Positions 38,571 to 46,827 of a stretch of DNA of 64,000 bases are shown one piece after another. This DNA comes from Bradyrhizobium sp. 141 (GTDB taxonomy: Bacteria > Pseudomonadota > Alphaproteobacteria > Rhizobiales > Xanthobacteraceae). Within the stretch, counting starts at the first letter, position 1, and every line of letters begins with the position of its first letter. The DNA is taken from positions 228,142 to 292,141 of the forward strand of contig NZ_JADPKR010000080.1 in NCBI RefSeq assembly GCF_023074055.1, given 5' to 3'. The notes below the pieces were generated by a model. The model did not search any database and was not told the origin of the DNA. It worked only from the letters and a program-made list of their open reading frames with translations. Both the position numbers and the translations under genes were made by a program.

Positions 38571-39121
38571 GTGCTCTCTCGTCCGCTGTCCTTTGTGCCG
38601 AGCAGGTATTCGCGCACCAGTGCGCGGGCGCGGCGCAGGCGGCTTTTGGCCGCTTCGCGCGTCACGCCGAGCCGCCCGGCGATTTCCCAAATCGTCAGAT
38701 CTTCGAGATCTCGCAGCAGCAGCACTTTGCGATGGGACGGCGAAAGCGACTCGATCGCATTGACCAAGTCTACGCGCAACTCGTCCGGCGGGACCTTTGC
38801 GAGCTCGCGTGACTCTTCCAGGCTGGCGAGCTCCTCGACTCCGCGCATCAGCATCAGCGCCGGCAGCATGCAAAGGCGCGCGATGACGGTCAGCAGCCAG
38901 CCGGCGAGTGCGGCTGGACTGCGGATCGTGCCCACGCGCCGGTACACGACGATGAGTGCTTCTTGCACCACATCTTCGATAACCGAGGCGCGGTAGCAAA
39001 GGCGCCGGGCGTAGCGTCGAATGTCCGGCTGCAGCGCGACCAATAGCTGTGTCAGCGCGTGCCGGTCACCCGACTGTGCCGCGAGCAAGAGATCGTCTGA
39101 TACGCGCGCCAAGGCAGTCAC
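38567..39121 (-). CDS. ECF-type sigma-70 factor
   Basis: A 184-residue extracytoplasmic-function sigma factor: region 2 (ALVALQPDIRRYARRLCY, EDVVQEALIVVYRRVGTIR) and region 4 with its helix-turn-helix (HRKVLLLRDLEDLTIWEIAG, LGVTREAAKSRLRRARALV). The start is a GTG overlapping the upstream stop as GTGA; the longer frame to 39298 is an antisense artefact of that gene. No recognisable anti-sigma domain (zinc-binding HxxxCxxC, FecR, NepR) is nearby. The flanking CPxC membrane proteins are the only candidates. Confidence 0.88.
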   Translation of the reverse strand: MTALARVSDDLLLAAQSGDRHALTQLLVALQPDIRRYARRLCYRASVIEDVVQEALIVVYRRVGTIRSPAALAGWLLTVIARLCMLPALMLMRGVEELASLEESRELAKVPPDELRVDLVNAIESLSPSHRKVLLLRDLEDLTIWEIAGRLGVTREAAKSRLRRARALVREYLLGTKDSGREST

Positions 39122-39324
39122 CCCTTCAGTGGCTCGCGCCCGGCGATGGCGCAGGCAGGGCAATAGCCGAACACGCCGGTGACCAGCGTCACGACACCCG
39201 TGCCGCTGAGCAATAGCCCGAGCGGCGAAGCGTGCAGCGCAACCACGCCGCAGATGAGCATCAAGCCCCCGCCGATCAGCCTGGCCGCGCGCTCCCACCC
39301 GCTAACGTTCTTCCTATACCACAT
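39118..39324 (-). CDS. DUF2892/YgaP-like small membrane protein with CPxC motif
   Basis: A 68-residue protein: MWYRKNVSGWERAARLIGGG matches the DUF2892 start (usual pattern: N-terminal Asn-Val, short amphipathic stretch, then two helices) and the second helix ends in FGYCPACAIAG, where most DUF2892 proteins have CPxY. GGAG lies 9 bases before the ATG. It is first in the operon and overlaps the sigma factor start by 4 bases. YgaP-type modules are often linked to rhodanese or sulfur chemistry; here no rhodanese is fused. Confidence 0.8.
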   Translation of the reverse strand: MWYRKNVSGWERAARLIGGGLMLICGVVALHASPLGLLLSGTGVVTLVTGVFGYCPACAIAGREPLKG

Positions 39325-39429
39325 GGTTCTGTGCTCCGGTTCGTGACGCGCCGCTATGGCGCATTCACCCAGACAAGAGGGCGCAAACCCGGCGCTGGGG
39401 TCGCGGCACAAAAAATAACTTGAGGGGGT

Positions 39430-39633
39430 GGCAGCTTCAGCAAGCTGGCGTGGGCGTGGGGCGCGGGCCTGGGCCTCTGAGGAACGCCGGTATCGGGTCG
39501 CCGGGGTGTGGACATCCGGATAAAGCCGGGCCAGCCGCTCGCGTATCTTCGGCGCGCCCCAATGTGGCTTGTCCTGCTTGCATCGCACGATCAGCATCTC
39601 GATCTGGACCGGCAGCTGATTGGTCGGCGGACC
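39430..39633 (-). mobile_element. Remnant of an IS481-family transposase
   Basis: The minus strand keeps a block near the helix-turn-helix/catalytic-domain junction of IS481 transposases: PTNQLPVQIEMLIVRCKQ, then DKPHWGAPKIRERLARLYPD and VHTPA (core 39496-39630). It is out of frame on both sides and lacks the DDE domain. Edges are approximate. The rest of 39325-39827 shows no intact gene. Confidence 0.65.
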
Positions 39634-39827
39634 TCGCTACAGCCAAATACATCGCGGCGATCTGACGTCTGCGGCCCCGGAGTTTCGATTAGTGCAGCAC
39701 CTACTTGGGGTCCGCCTTGCCCACCCTACGCCAACCGTAATCGCCCGCAATGTTTCTTGGGTCATTTCCGACGGATTCAGCGGGGGATGTTGGCTGGTTG
39801 ACGTCCGCTTCTTCTCCGAAAGCGCCC

Positions 39828-40446
39828 GAGCTGCCGGAAGGGTTTGGTCCGTACACCACTTGCTATAATCGCTTCGTCAGGTGGCGGCGAGCTGGCGTCT
39901 GGGGTCGTATCATAGACGCGCTTGCCGCTGCTCATGATGCCGCTGTCCAGATGATCGACACCTCCATCGTCCGCGTGCATCAGCATGGAGCCTGCATCAC
40001 CAGGAACCAGCGCCAATCGATGGGAAGGTCCCAGGGCGGCTTGACGAGCAAAATTCACGCATTGGTCGGTAGTCCGGCTGGCGCTGAGCCCCGGTGAGGC
40101 TCACGACGTTAGACTGGCCGGAAAACTGCTGTCTGGTTTGAAATCCGGGTCAATGTTGCTTGCCGACCGTGGCTATGACGCCGACTGGATCAGACAGCTT
40201 GCAATGAAGCGAGGCTCGTGGGCTAACATCCGGCCGAAGAGCAATCGCAGTGATCCGATCTGCTTCGGCCCCTATCTCTACCGCGCCCGCAACCGGGTGG
40301 AACGGTTCTTCAACAGGATCAAACGATGTCGTCGCGTCGCGACGCGCTACGACAGGCTTGCCTCCAACTACCTGGCCTTCGTTCAACGCGCCTCGATCAG
40401 GCTATGGCTTCGGGCTAATGAGTCCGCCCCCTGGTCTTCCCGATAA
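39828..40446 (+). pseudogene. Frameshifted, 5'-truncated IS5-family transposase
   Basis: The first part (39828 to about 40080) encodes LPEGFGPYTTCYNRFVRWRR ... GRSQGGLTSKIHALV, the middle of an IS5 (IS427-like) DDE transposase. Near 40080 the frame shifts, with a few residues lost, into LALSPGEAHDVRLAGKLL ... LLADRGYDADWIR ... RNRVERFFNRIKRCRRVATR, carrying the second Asp region and the final Glu block. The N-terminal third is missing and no terminal inverted repeats were found. It cannot be functional. Confidence 0.85.
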
Positions 40447-41205
40447 AGCGACTCCCGGCATTGGGATAGCGCAATCCGGCCCGGTCCGCCTAGGTCTCCA
40501 ACGGAGATCAAGCCTTGCGTGAGGCGTCGGGCAACACACCCCGTCAAGCCCTTCCCGCAAAAATATTCCACTTTCCCGAATTTCGGATTTGTGACATACA
40601 CTCGCCATCCCGGCCCTTGCCAAAGGGGCGCTTCGCGATCGTCACGAGATGCGGGCCGGGTGGCGGTGGACGCGGTAGCGCCGGCGCGACACGCGTGATG
40701 ACAGGGCGGGCAACCGTGAGTCCTCAGGCGACGCGGTACGACACGGCGCGGTCACAGCGGTCTCGTTGATGTCTGGGAGCGAGCACACGCAAGCCTCCAG
40801 TCATTTCGGCGGGATCGTCCGCGGACGGAGAAGTCGTGTGGTCCTGACGCCCGGGGTCTGTGCGTCAAGGTTTGCGGTGATGTGGCGGCCAACCGGTGCG
40901 CGCATCAGCCATCCGCAAGGCGACGGGGGCAATAGTGCATCGCTCCCCGAGGAGAGCACGAAGGACACCGTTAAAACCATCCGCGCAGGGAAGGCCGGGC
41001 GACCGGCATCACCTGTGATCCACCCCGTGTGCATCTTCGTAGCGCACGGATCTCGGGTGCCGCCGGCGCCCGGCCTTCCCTGTGCCCTTTGGCCTTCATC
41101 GGGCGCCGAACGACAGCAAGCCTCGGGCGAAATGCGCCGCGAGATGGCGAAGGCGCGTCTGCCAGTTGGATAGTCAATTGAAAGAGCGATCCAGTCGTCC
41201 CAGGT
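40447..41205. other. Long non-coding, probably structured repeat segment
   Basis: About 760 bases with no protein-like frame on either strand. 40986-41001 (CAGGGAAGGCCGGGCG) is an exact complement of 41067-41082, closing a 65-base internal region that itself folds (GTGTGC...GCGCAC). I recall very similar non-coding stretches elsewhere in Bradyrhizobium and relatives, so it is probably a multicopy element or structured RNA; this needs a search. It begins at the end of the IS5 remnant and ends at a half copy of the GTCATTGCGAG element. Confidence 0.55.
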
Positions 41206-41219
41206 TCGTCATTGCGAGA
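41205..41219 (+). repeat. Half copy of the CGTCATTGCGAG palindromic element
   Basis: TTCGTCATTGCGAGAG matches the left end of the elements at 11893 and 48793 and then stops abruptly before the amidotransferase gene; the complementary half is missing. Confidence 0.5.
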
Positions 41220-41252
41220 GCTTGGCCTACGGCCCCTCACCGCACAGCCGCC

Positions 41253-42026
41253 CTACGCCGCCGCCTTCTGCTTTGCGACCAAGGCGTCGCCGAACGCCTC
41301 GAACAGCTTGCGGTTGATGGGATTGTGCTGGGGATCGTATTCGGCGTGCCATTGCACGCCGAGCGCAAAGGTCGGGGCTTCCGCGATGCGGATCGCCTCG
41401 ATGGTGCCGTCCTCGGCGATGCCTTCGATCAGCACGCGCTTGCCGGGCTCCAATATGCCCTGCCCGTGCAACGAATTGACCCGGATCTTCTCGCAGCCGA
41501 GCAGTCTTGCGAACGCCCCGCCGGGCGTCAGGTCGACGTCGTGACGGTCGGCGAACACGACGGTCGGATCGGGATGGATCTCACCGTTCTCGAGCCGGGG
41601 CATGCGATGGTTCATGCGGCCGGGGATTTCGCGGATCTCGGGATGCAGCGAGCCGCCGAAGGCGACGTTCATCTCCTGGAGGCCACGGCAGATGCCGAAC
41701 AGCGGCACGCCGCGGGCAACGCAGGCGACCGAAAGCGCCAGCGCCACCTCGTCGCGATGGATATCGTACGGCTCGTGCCGCTCACACGGGTCGACATTGA
41801 AGTGGGTCGGATGGACATTGGCGCGGGCGCCGGTGAGCACAATCCCGTCGACCACGTCGAGCAGCGCGCCGATATCGGTGATGTCAGGCGCGCCCGCGAA
41901 CATCACCGGCAGGCCGCCGGAGACCTCGGCCACGGCGCGCAAATTGCGCTCGCCGACCATCTGGACCTGAAATCGATTTTCGACGCGATGGGCATTCCCG
42001 ATCACGCCGACGACCGGCTTTCTCAT
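41253..42026 (-). CDS. Gamma-glutamyl-gamma-aminobutyrate hydrolase-family protein (class I GATase fold)
   Basis: A 257-residue glutamine-amidotransferase-fold hydrolase of the PuuD type. Cys113 in FGICRGLQE is the nucleophile; His227 and Glu229 in GVQWHAEYDP complete the triad. The N-terminal PVVGVIGNAHRVENRF and DGIVLTGARANVHPTHF blocks are typical. The family cleaves gamma-glutamyl amides such as gamma-glutamyl-GABA in polyamine breakdown, but no other puu genes are nearby, so the substrate is not assured. Confidence 0.92.
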   Translation of the reverse strand: MRKPVVGVIGNAHRVENRFQVQMVGERNLRAVAEVSGGLPVMFAGAPDITDIGALLDVVDGIVLTGARANVHPTHFNVDPCERHEPYDIHRDEVALALSVACVARGVPLFGICRGLQEMNVAFGGSLHPEIREIPGRMNHRMPRLENGEIHPDPTVVFADRHDVDLTPGGAFARLLGCEKIRVNSLHGQGILEPGKRVLIEGIAEDGTIEAIRIAEAPTFALGVQWHAEYDPQHNPINRKLFEAFGDALVAKQKAAA

Positions 42027-42116
42027 CTATCGTTCCGCGCCTCTCCGTTAAGAAGATTCCCCAACATGCCCTTGGGATGGAACAAATTCAACAGAAGGGT
42101 ACGCGGGACGGCAATG

Positions 42117-42818
42117 CTATTTTCGCGCAAAGGCCTCCCGGGCCTCGCCCCCGGCGGGCAGGCCGGCGCCCTCCAGTGCAGTTGCCGCCGGATCGCCCGG
42201 CGCGGCCAGCCAGGGCAGTTTCGCGTTGATTCCGCGCGTCACGGGCTCCCCGAGCGCCCCACCGAAATCAATCGGCCAAAACCCGTTGGGCACGACCTCG
42301 GCCGTGAGGCCCCGGATCGCATAGCCCTCGCCCAGAACCGCCTCCGCATGGTCGCCGGCGACAAGGCGCGCGGACTTGGGATCATTGGGATCGCCAAAGC
42401 TCACGAGCACGGGAACGAGGTCTCCCTGCACCGGGACGACGCCGGTCTGCCGGTGGATATCGTTGAACGAGACGCGGTTGCCGCGCGCGGCACCATAGGC
42501 GCGGAGCGCGACATAGTTGATGTCGTCGAAGTCCAGCTTGGCGCCCTGCCGATGCGCCAGCAATGCCACCAGATTCCTGCCTTTGCCGCCGAGGTCGACG
42601 AACACCGCCTCCCCGCGCATCGTGGTGCGGCCGCCGCGGTTATAGTTGCGGTCGGGCACGACGGCGAGAATGCCGGACCCGGTCTTGATCCCGTCAGGCG
42701 TCGTCACCTCGACCGTGAGGCGGAATTTGTGGCCGGGCCGGTTGATGCGGATCTGGTCGCCGATCACGAGCAAGGCCAGGAGCCCGATCAGACCGGCCCA
42801 TTTGCTGATGAAGCTCAA
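42117..42818 (-). CDS. Membrane-anchored hypothetical protein
   Basis: A 233-residue protein with one N-terminal hydrophobic segment (about residues 6-20) and a beta-rich body (HKFRLTVEVTTPDGIKTGSG, later QTGVVPVQGDLVPVLVSFGD). The body probably lies in the periplasm. Not recognised as a named family. It is downstream of, and divergent from, the AI-2E permease gene. Confidence 0.75.
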   Translation of the reverse strand: MSFISKWAGLIGLLALLVIGDQIRINRPGHKFRLTVEVTTPDGIKTGSGILAVVPDRNYNRGGRTTMRGEAVFVDLGGKGRNLVALLAHRQGAKLDFDDINYVALRAYGAARGNRVSFNDIHRQTGVVPVQGDLVPVLVSFGDPNDPKSARLVAGDHAEAVLGEGYAIRGLTAEVVPNGFWPIDFGGALGEPVTRGINAKLPWLAAPGDPAATALEGAGLPAGGEAREAFARK

Positions 42819-42953
42819 ACGGCCCCCATTGTTCTTTCCTCATCGCTCTGCACTGTCGGCGCGCCGGCGTCAAACCAGCGCGTTGACGCGGTCTTGATCG
42901 GACGCGCGTTTGTCGAGAGAGTGCGGCGCGCACCGCGCTGAAAAGGACCCGAT

Positions 42954-44105
42954 GTGACCATGTCCAAAGATGAACGCTCCCGGACCCGCGGCGATCAGGC
43001 TTGGGATCAGGCTTGGGCGATCTCGGTCGGGGGCATCGGCGTGGTGCTCTTCACCGCGCTGCTCGCCTTCACCTGGTATTTCGCCCCCACCCTGCTGCTG
43101 ATCTTCACCGGCATGCTGCTCGGTCTCGGTCTCAACGCGCTGACGATCGCGCTCGGCCGCCGCGTGCCCCTGCCGCATGCGCTGCGGCTCGCGATCGTCT
43201 GCACCGCGCTCGCCCTGATGCTCGCCGGCATCGCCTATCTCGGCGGCGCCACCATTGCCGAGCAGGCTTCGCTGCTGAGCAAGACCCTCAAATCGCAGCT
43301 CGTCAACGTCAGGTCCTTCCTCGATAACCACGGCATCGACACCAGCTTCTTCGATCTCGGCAACGGTGTGTCTGAGCCCTCGGCCAATACTCCGTCGGAG
43401 GCGACGCCCTCACCGGCAGCGCCCTCGCGCGGTCCATTGCCCGGCGCGGGCGCGCTGGCCTCCAGCGGCGGAGCGATCGTGAGCCAGACCTTCAAGCTGC
43501 TGCTCGGCACCATCCACGGTGTGGGCAACATCTTCATCGTGCTGTTCCTGGGCTTTGCCTTCGCCGCCCAGCCCGCCGTCTATCACGACGGCCTGCTGTT
43601 CCTGGCGCCGGCGAGGCACCGCACCCGCGTCACCCTCATCATCGACCGCATAGCCGAGACACTGGAGCGCTGGCTGATCGCACAGATCATCGTCATGCTC
43701 GCGGTCGGCGCCGTGACCTGGATCGGGCTTGCCCTCATCGGCATCCCCGGCTCGTTCATCCTGGGGATTCAGGCCGGCCTGCTCGCCTTCATCCCGACCG
43801 TCGGGGCCATCATCGCCGGCGTCATCGTGGTGCTGGCAAGCCTCGCCTCGGGCTGGATCCCGGCGCTGTCGGCCTTTCTGCTCTTCATGGGCGTGCACGC
43901 CATGGAGAGCTACGTGCTGACGCCGATCCTGCAGCGGCAGGCGCTCGACATCCCGCCGGCCACGCTGTTCGCGTTCCAGATCGTGCTCGGCGTCGTGTTC
44001 GGAATCTGGGGCCTCGCGCTGGCGCTGCCGCTGGTCGCCATCGCCAAGGTCATGATCGACCATTTCAAGACGTATGAGGAGGCGCCGCTGGCCGAGGCGG
44101 CGTAG
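42954..44105 (+). CDS. AI-2E family permease
   Basis: A 383-residue membrane protein of the AI-2E/PerM family, with about eight helices. The C-terminal third is typical: LIGIPGSFILGIQAGLLAFIPTVGAIIAG, then MESYVLTPILQRQALDIPPA. Family members transport diverse solutes; the name does not prove autoinducer export. The cytoplasmic/periplasmic loop (about residues 135-165) is Pro/Ala/Ser-rich. The start is GTG at 42954 with AGGA upstream. A 12-base tandem repeat near 43000 encodes DQAWDQAW. Confidence 0.92.
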   Translation: MTMSKDERSRTRGDQAWDQAWAISVGGIGVVLFTALLAFTWYFAPTLLLIFTGMLLGLGLNALTIALGRRVPLPHALRLAIVCTALALMLAGIAYLGGATIAEQASLLSKTLKSQLVNVRSFLDNHGIDTSFFDLGNGVSEPSANTPSEATPSPAAPSRGPLPGAGALASSGGAIVSQTFKLLLGTIHGVGNIFIVLFLGFAFAAQPAVYHDGLLFLAPARHRTRVTLIIDRIAETLERWLIAQIIVMLAVGAVTWIGLALIGIPGSFILGIQAGLLAFIPTVGAIIAGVIVVLASLASGWIPALSAFLLFMGVHAMESYVLTPILQRQALDIPPATLFAFQIVLGVVFGIWGLALALPLVAIAKVMIDHFKTYEEAPLAEAA

Positions 44106-44152
44106 AGCATGATCCGGAAAAGTGTACGGCGGTTTTCCGAAAAGATCATGCT
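44106..44152. repeat. Palindromic element (AGCATGATCCGGAAAA type)
   Basis: AGCATGATC / GATCATGCT outer arms and CCGGAAAA / TTTTCCG inner arms, directly after the AI-2E permease stop. I recall this as one of the commonest short repeats of Bradyrhizobium. It may work as a transcript end. Confidence 0.8.
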
Positions 44153-44168
44153 TCCAAAATAAAGCGCC

Positions 44169-44465
44169 TCAGGTGGTCAGCACGGTCTCGGTGTGCTCGA
44201 CCTCCGGGGGCGCGGCAAAATACTGGCCGACGAGGCCGCGCCATTCAGTGAAATTCTCCGAGCCGCGGAAATCGACGGTGTGGTTTTCCAGCGTCGCCCA
44301 TTTCACCATCAGCCGGTAGCGCTGCGGCTTCTCGATCGACTTGTGCAGCTCGAAACCATGAAACCCCTTGGAGCGGCCGAAAGCGGCCTTGGCCTTGGCG
44401 ACGGCAGCCTCAAAGTCCTTCTCGCTGCCCGGCTTGACGTCGATTTGCGCGATCTCGGTGATCAT
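44169..44465 (-). CDS. Antibiotic biosynthesis monooxygenase (ABM)-domain protein
   Basis: A 98-residue dimeric alpha-beta-barrel (ABM) protein: ITEIAQIDVKPGSEKDFEAAV at the start, then GFHGFELHKSIEKPQRYRLM and a C-terminal FTEWRGLVGQYF. Such proteins include cofactor-free monooxygenases and heme-degrading enzymes, but no catalytic residues decide this. The neighbouring genes give no functional link. Confidence 0.88.
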   Translation of the reverse strand: MITEIAQIDVKPGSEKDFEAAVAKAKAAFGRSKGFHGFELHKSIEKPQRYRLMVKWATLENHTVDFRGSENFTEWRGLVGQYFAAPPEVEHTETVLTT

Positions 44466-44512
44466 CGGTTTCCACCCGTTTTTGTTCGATGGGCGTGTCT
44501 ACCGCAGCCGGC

Positions 44513-44541
44513 CAAAAAGAAAAAGGCGCCGAAACGGCGCC
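44513..44541 (-). terminator. Intrinsic terminator of the gene at 44598
   Basis: Minus-strand stem GGCGCCG / CGGCGCC (loop TTT) followed by TTTTTCTTTTT. It lies 57 bases after the stop of the upstream gene. Confidence 0.85.
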
Positions 44542-44555
44542 CTGGTCGGCCCAAA

Positions 44556-44595
44556 AATGCAGGTCTCCTAGATGCAGGTCTCCTAAATGCAGGTC
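44556..44595. repeat. Three tandem copies of a 15-bp unit
   Basis: Units AATGCAGGTCTCCTA, GATGCAGGTCTCCTA and a partial AATGCAGGTC lie head to tail between a stop codon and its terminator. The array is non-coding. Confidence 0.9.
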
Positions 44596-44597
44596 AC

Positions 44598-44837
44598 TCA
44601 GACCAGCAACAGAACCGTGCCCGCCACGATGAGTGCGCAGCCGACGAACAGCGCGAGCGGCCAGTAGCTGCGGCGGCTTTGCGCGTAGCGTCCCTGCGCG
44701 CGGCGCTCCGTGATCAGCGCGCTCTCGTACTCATCCGCGGTCGAGAACAGACAGGCGAAACCGCTGCGTGCCGAGGCCGCAGCGGCTTCGAGCGACATCA
44801 GGGCAGCCTGCGGGTTCTGTCGACGGATCGATTCCAT
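44598..44837 (-). CDS. Small tail-anchored membrane protein
   Basis: A 79-residue protein: amphipathic Ala-rich N-terminus, a basic stretch (RRAQGRYAQSRRSYW) and one C-terminal membrane helix (PLALFVGCALIVAGTVLLLV). Not recognised. The ribosome-binding site is weak, but the following intrinsic terminator supports a real gene. Confidence 0.6.
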   Translation of the reverse strand: MESIRRQNPQAALMSLEAAAASARSGFACLFSTADEYESALITERRAQGRYAQSRRSYWPLALFVGCALIVAGTVLLLV

Positions 44838-44896
44838 GACCGCAATGGTAGGGATCGAATGGTAAACAGAGAGTTACCGCAATGCCGCATTGCATC

Positions 44897-46117
44897 TCAG
44901 GCGGTGGCCGGCCGCACCTGCGGCGCACCGACCCGCGCGGCGCTCTGGCGGCGCCAATTCTCCAGCGACAGCGGCAGCTCCTCCGCCGCCTCGACGCGGT
45001 TACGGCCGCCGCGCTTGGCCTGATAGAGCGCGGTGTCGGCCGAAGCCAGCAGCACCTCGAGCTCGGTGCCGGCGGGCCCGCCGGCGACGCCGATGCTGAC
45101 GGTGGTGTCGACCGGGCCCTCATCGACCACGACGCCGGAGGTCTCGAACGCCTCGCGCACGCGCTCGGCGACCAGCACGCCCTCCTCCAGCGAACACGGC
45201 AGCAGCGCTGCGAATTCCTCGCCGCCGATGCGGCCCGACAGGTCGGTGATGCGTAGGTTGTTGACGACGACGGTCGAAAACAGTTTCAGCATCTCGTCAC
45301 CGGCCGGATGGCCGAAGCGATCATTGATCGACTTGAAGTGGTCGATGTCGAAGATCATCACGGTCACGGGACGTCCGGCCTTGGCTTCGCGCTCGATCAC
45401 GCGCGAGCAGGCTTCCGAGAAGCCGCGCCGGTTGAGCATGCCGGTCAGCGGATCGGTCGACGCTGCAGTCCGGTGCGCGGTCACGGTGCGCTCGGATACC
45501 AGCATGAAGATCACGAACACGGTGCCGACGGCATAGAGGACGAGCTCGACGGCAAACACGGTGACCCAGATGCTCGACGAGAAGCCGGCATCGTGCGGGC
45601 GCAGGAAGCTGCCGATCAGGATCGGCAGCATCAACACGCAGCCGTGCATCACCGGCACCACGAAGGCCGGCCAGCGCCGCTGCAGGCTCTTGCGCCGTTC
45701 GGTCCAGAGCTCGCTGGCGGTCAGCGCCGCATAGACCGAGACGATGCCGGCACCGGCGATCATGCGCAGCATGGACGCCGCGGGATCGAGCAGCGTGACT
45801 GCGGCGACCCAGGCGAGCGCGCCGAGCACGAGGCCGGGCCAGTTCGGCTTGCGGCCGTGGAAAACGCGCGCCGCATTCCACACCATGCCGCAGGCGACGA
45901 AGCCGACCGCGTTCAACGCAAGGTAAAGATGCGGGCCCAGCCTGTCGCCGGCCGCGGTCCACAGCGCGACGGAGGCGGCACCGAGCAGATAGGCGGTGCC
46001 CCACCATTTCAGTGCAGGGCTGTCCTCCTGCCTGCCGAAAAACACCATCATGGCGCCGAGCAGTGCGGCAACCATGGTGGCGACCAAATAGAGCGTGATG
46101 CTATCGAGCGACATCAT
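44897..46117 (-). CDS. Membrane diguanylate cyclase (GGDEF)
   Basis: A 406-residue protein with about six N-terminal membrane helices (residues 5-215) that form a sensor of unknown ligand, followed by a GGDEF domain making cyclic di-GMP. The active-site loop is GGEEF, with DIDHFKSINDRFGH and the substrate motif DPLTGMLNRRGF intact. An I-site RITD sits five residues before the loop, so product inhibition is expected. No EAL domain. It is transcribed towards the small membrane gene at 44598. Confidence 0.94.
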   Translation of the reverse strand: MMSLDSITLYLVATMVAALLGAMMVFFGRQEDSPALKWWGTAYLLGAASVALWTAAGDRLGPHLYLALNAVGFVACGMVWNAARVFHGRKPNWPGLVLGALAWVAAVTLLDPAASMLRMIAGAGIVSVYAALTASELWTERRKSLQRRWPAFVVPVMHGCVLMLPILIGSFLRPHDAGFSSSIWVTVFAVELVLYAVGTVFVIFMLVSERTVTAHRTAASTDPLTGMLNRRGFSEACSRVIEREAKAGRPVTVMIFDIDHFKSINDRFGHPAGDEMLKLFSTVVVNNLRITDLSGRIGGEEFAALLPCSLEEGVLVAERVREAFETSGVVVDEGPVDTTVSIGVAGGPAGTELEVLLASADTALYQAKRGGRNRVEAAEELPLSLENWRRQSAARVGAPQVRPATA

Positions 46118-46273
46118 GTCGGCCCCCTCTAGAACATAGCAGTTACGCGACCGGCCCAGCCGATTTGCGCGCCCTTCCGAATGCGACGCTAGGTCCCGCG
46201 AGTTCCATTCAGGTTTTCGCGCGGACCTAAGTTTTCGGGAAACACGCCATCAATTTGCGTACAAACGAACAGC

Positions 46274-46302
46274 AAAAAGGGCGCTGAAATCAGCGCCCTT
46301 TT
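46274..46302 (-). terminator. Intrinsic terminator of rplM-rpsI
   Basis: 13-bp stem AAAAGGGCGCTGA / TCAGCGCCCTTTT, perfect, 44 bases after the rpsI stop, with flanking A/T tracts. Confidence 0.92.
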
Positions 46303-46346
46303 GCATCTCATTGAAGCCGCTTTCGCGGCGAATGTGACCGAAGCGA

Positions 46347-46826
46347 TTAACGCTTCGAGAACTGGAAGGACCGGCGGGCCTTGGCCTTGCCGTACTTCTT
46401 GCGCTCGACCACGCGCGAGTCGCGGGTCAGGAAGCCGCCCTTCTTGAGCACGGAGCGCAGCTCCGGCTCGAAATAGGTCAGCGCCTTGGAGATGCCGTGA
46501 CGGACCGCGCCGGCCTGGCCGGACAGGCCGCCGCCGGCGACGGTGCAGATCACGTCGTACTGGCCGGAACGCGCGGCCACCGAGAACGGCTGCTCAATCA
46601 TCATGCGCAGCACGGGACGGGCGAAATAGACCTCGACCTCGCGCGAGTTGACGGTGACCTTGCCGGCGCCCGGCTTGATCCACACGCGAGCGACCGCGTC
46701 CTTGCGCTTGCCGGTGGCATAGGCGCGGTTGAACTTGTCGACCTTCTTCTCGTGCTTGGGCGCGTCGGGCGCGGCCGCCGTCTTGAGCTGCGAGAGCTGG
46801 TCGAGCGACTGGATGGATTCGGCCAT
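46347..46826 (-). CDS. rpsI: 30S ribosomal protein S9
   Basis: Ribosomal protein uS9, 159 residues. Family blocks are present: YATGKRKDAVARVWIKPG, VNSREVEVYFARP, and the invariant C-terminus ending ARRSFQFSKR that reaches the P-site tRNA. A 30-residue N-terminal extension (AESIQSLDQLSQLKTAAAP) is typical of Bradyrhizobiaceae. One base separates it from rplM, the usual operon order. Confidence 0.98.
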   Translation of the reverse strand: MAESIQSLDQLSQLKTAAAPDAPKHEKKVDKFNRAYATGKRKDAVARVWIKPGAGKVTVNSREVEVYFARPVLRMMIEQPFSVAARSGQYDVICTVAGGGLSGQAGAVRHGISKALTYFEPELRSVLKKGGFLTRDSRVVERKKYGKAKARRSFQFSKR

Positions 46827-46827
46827 G

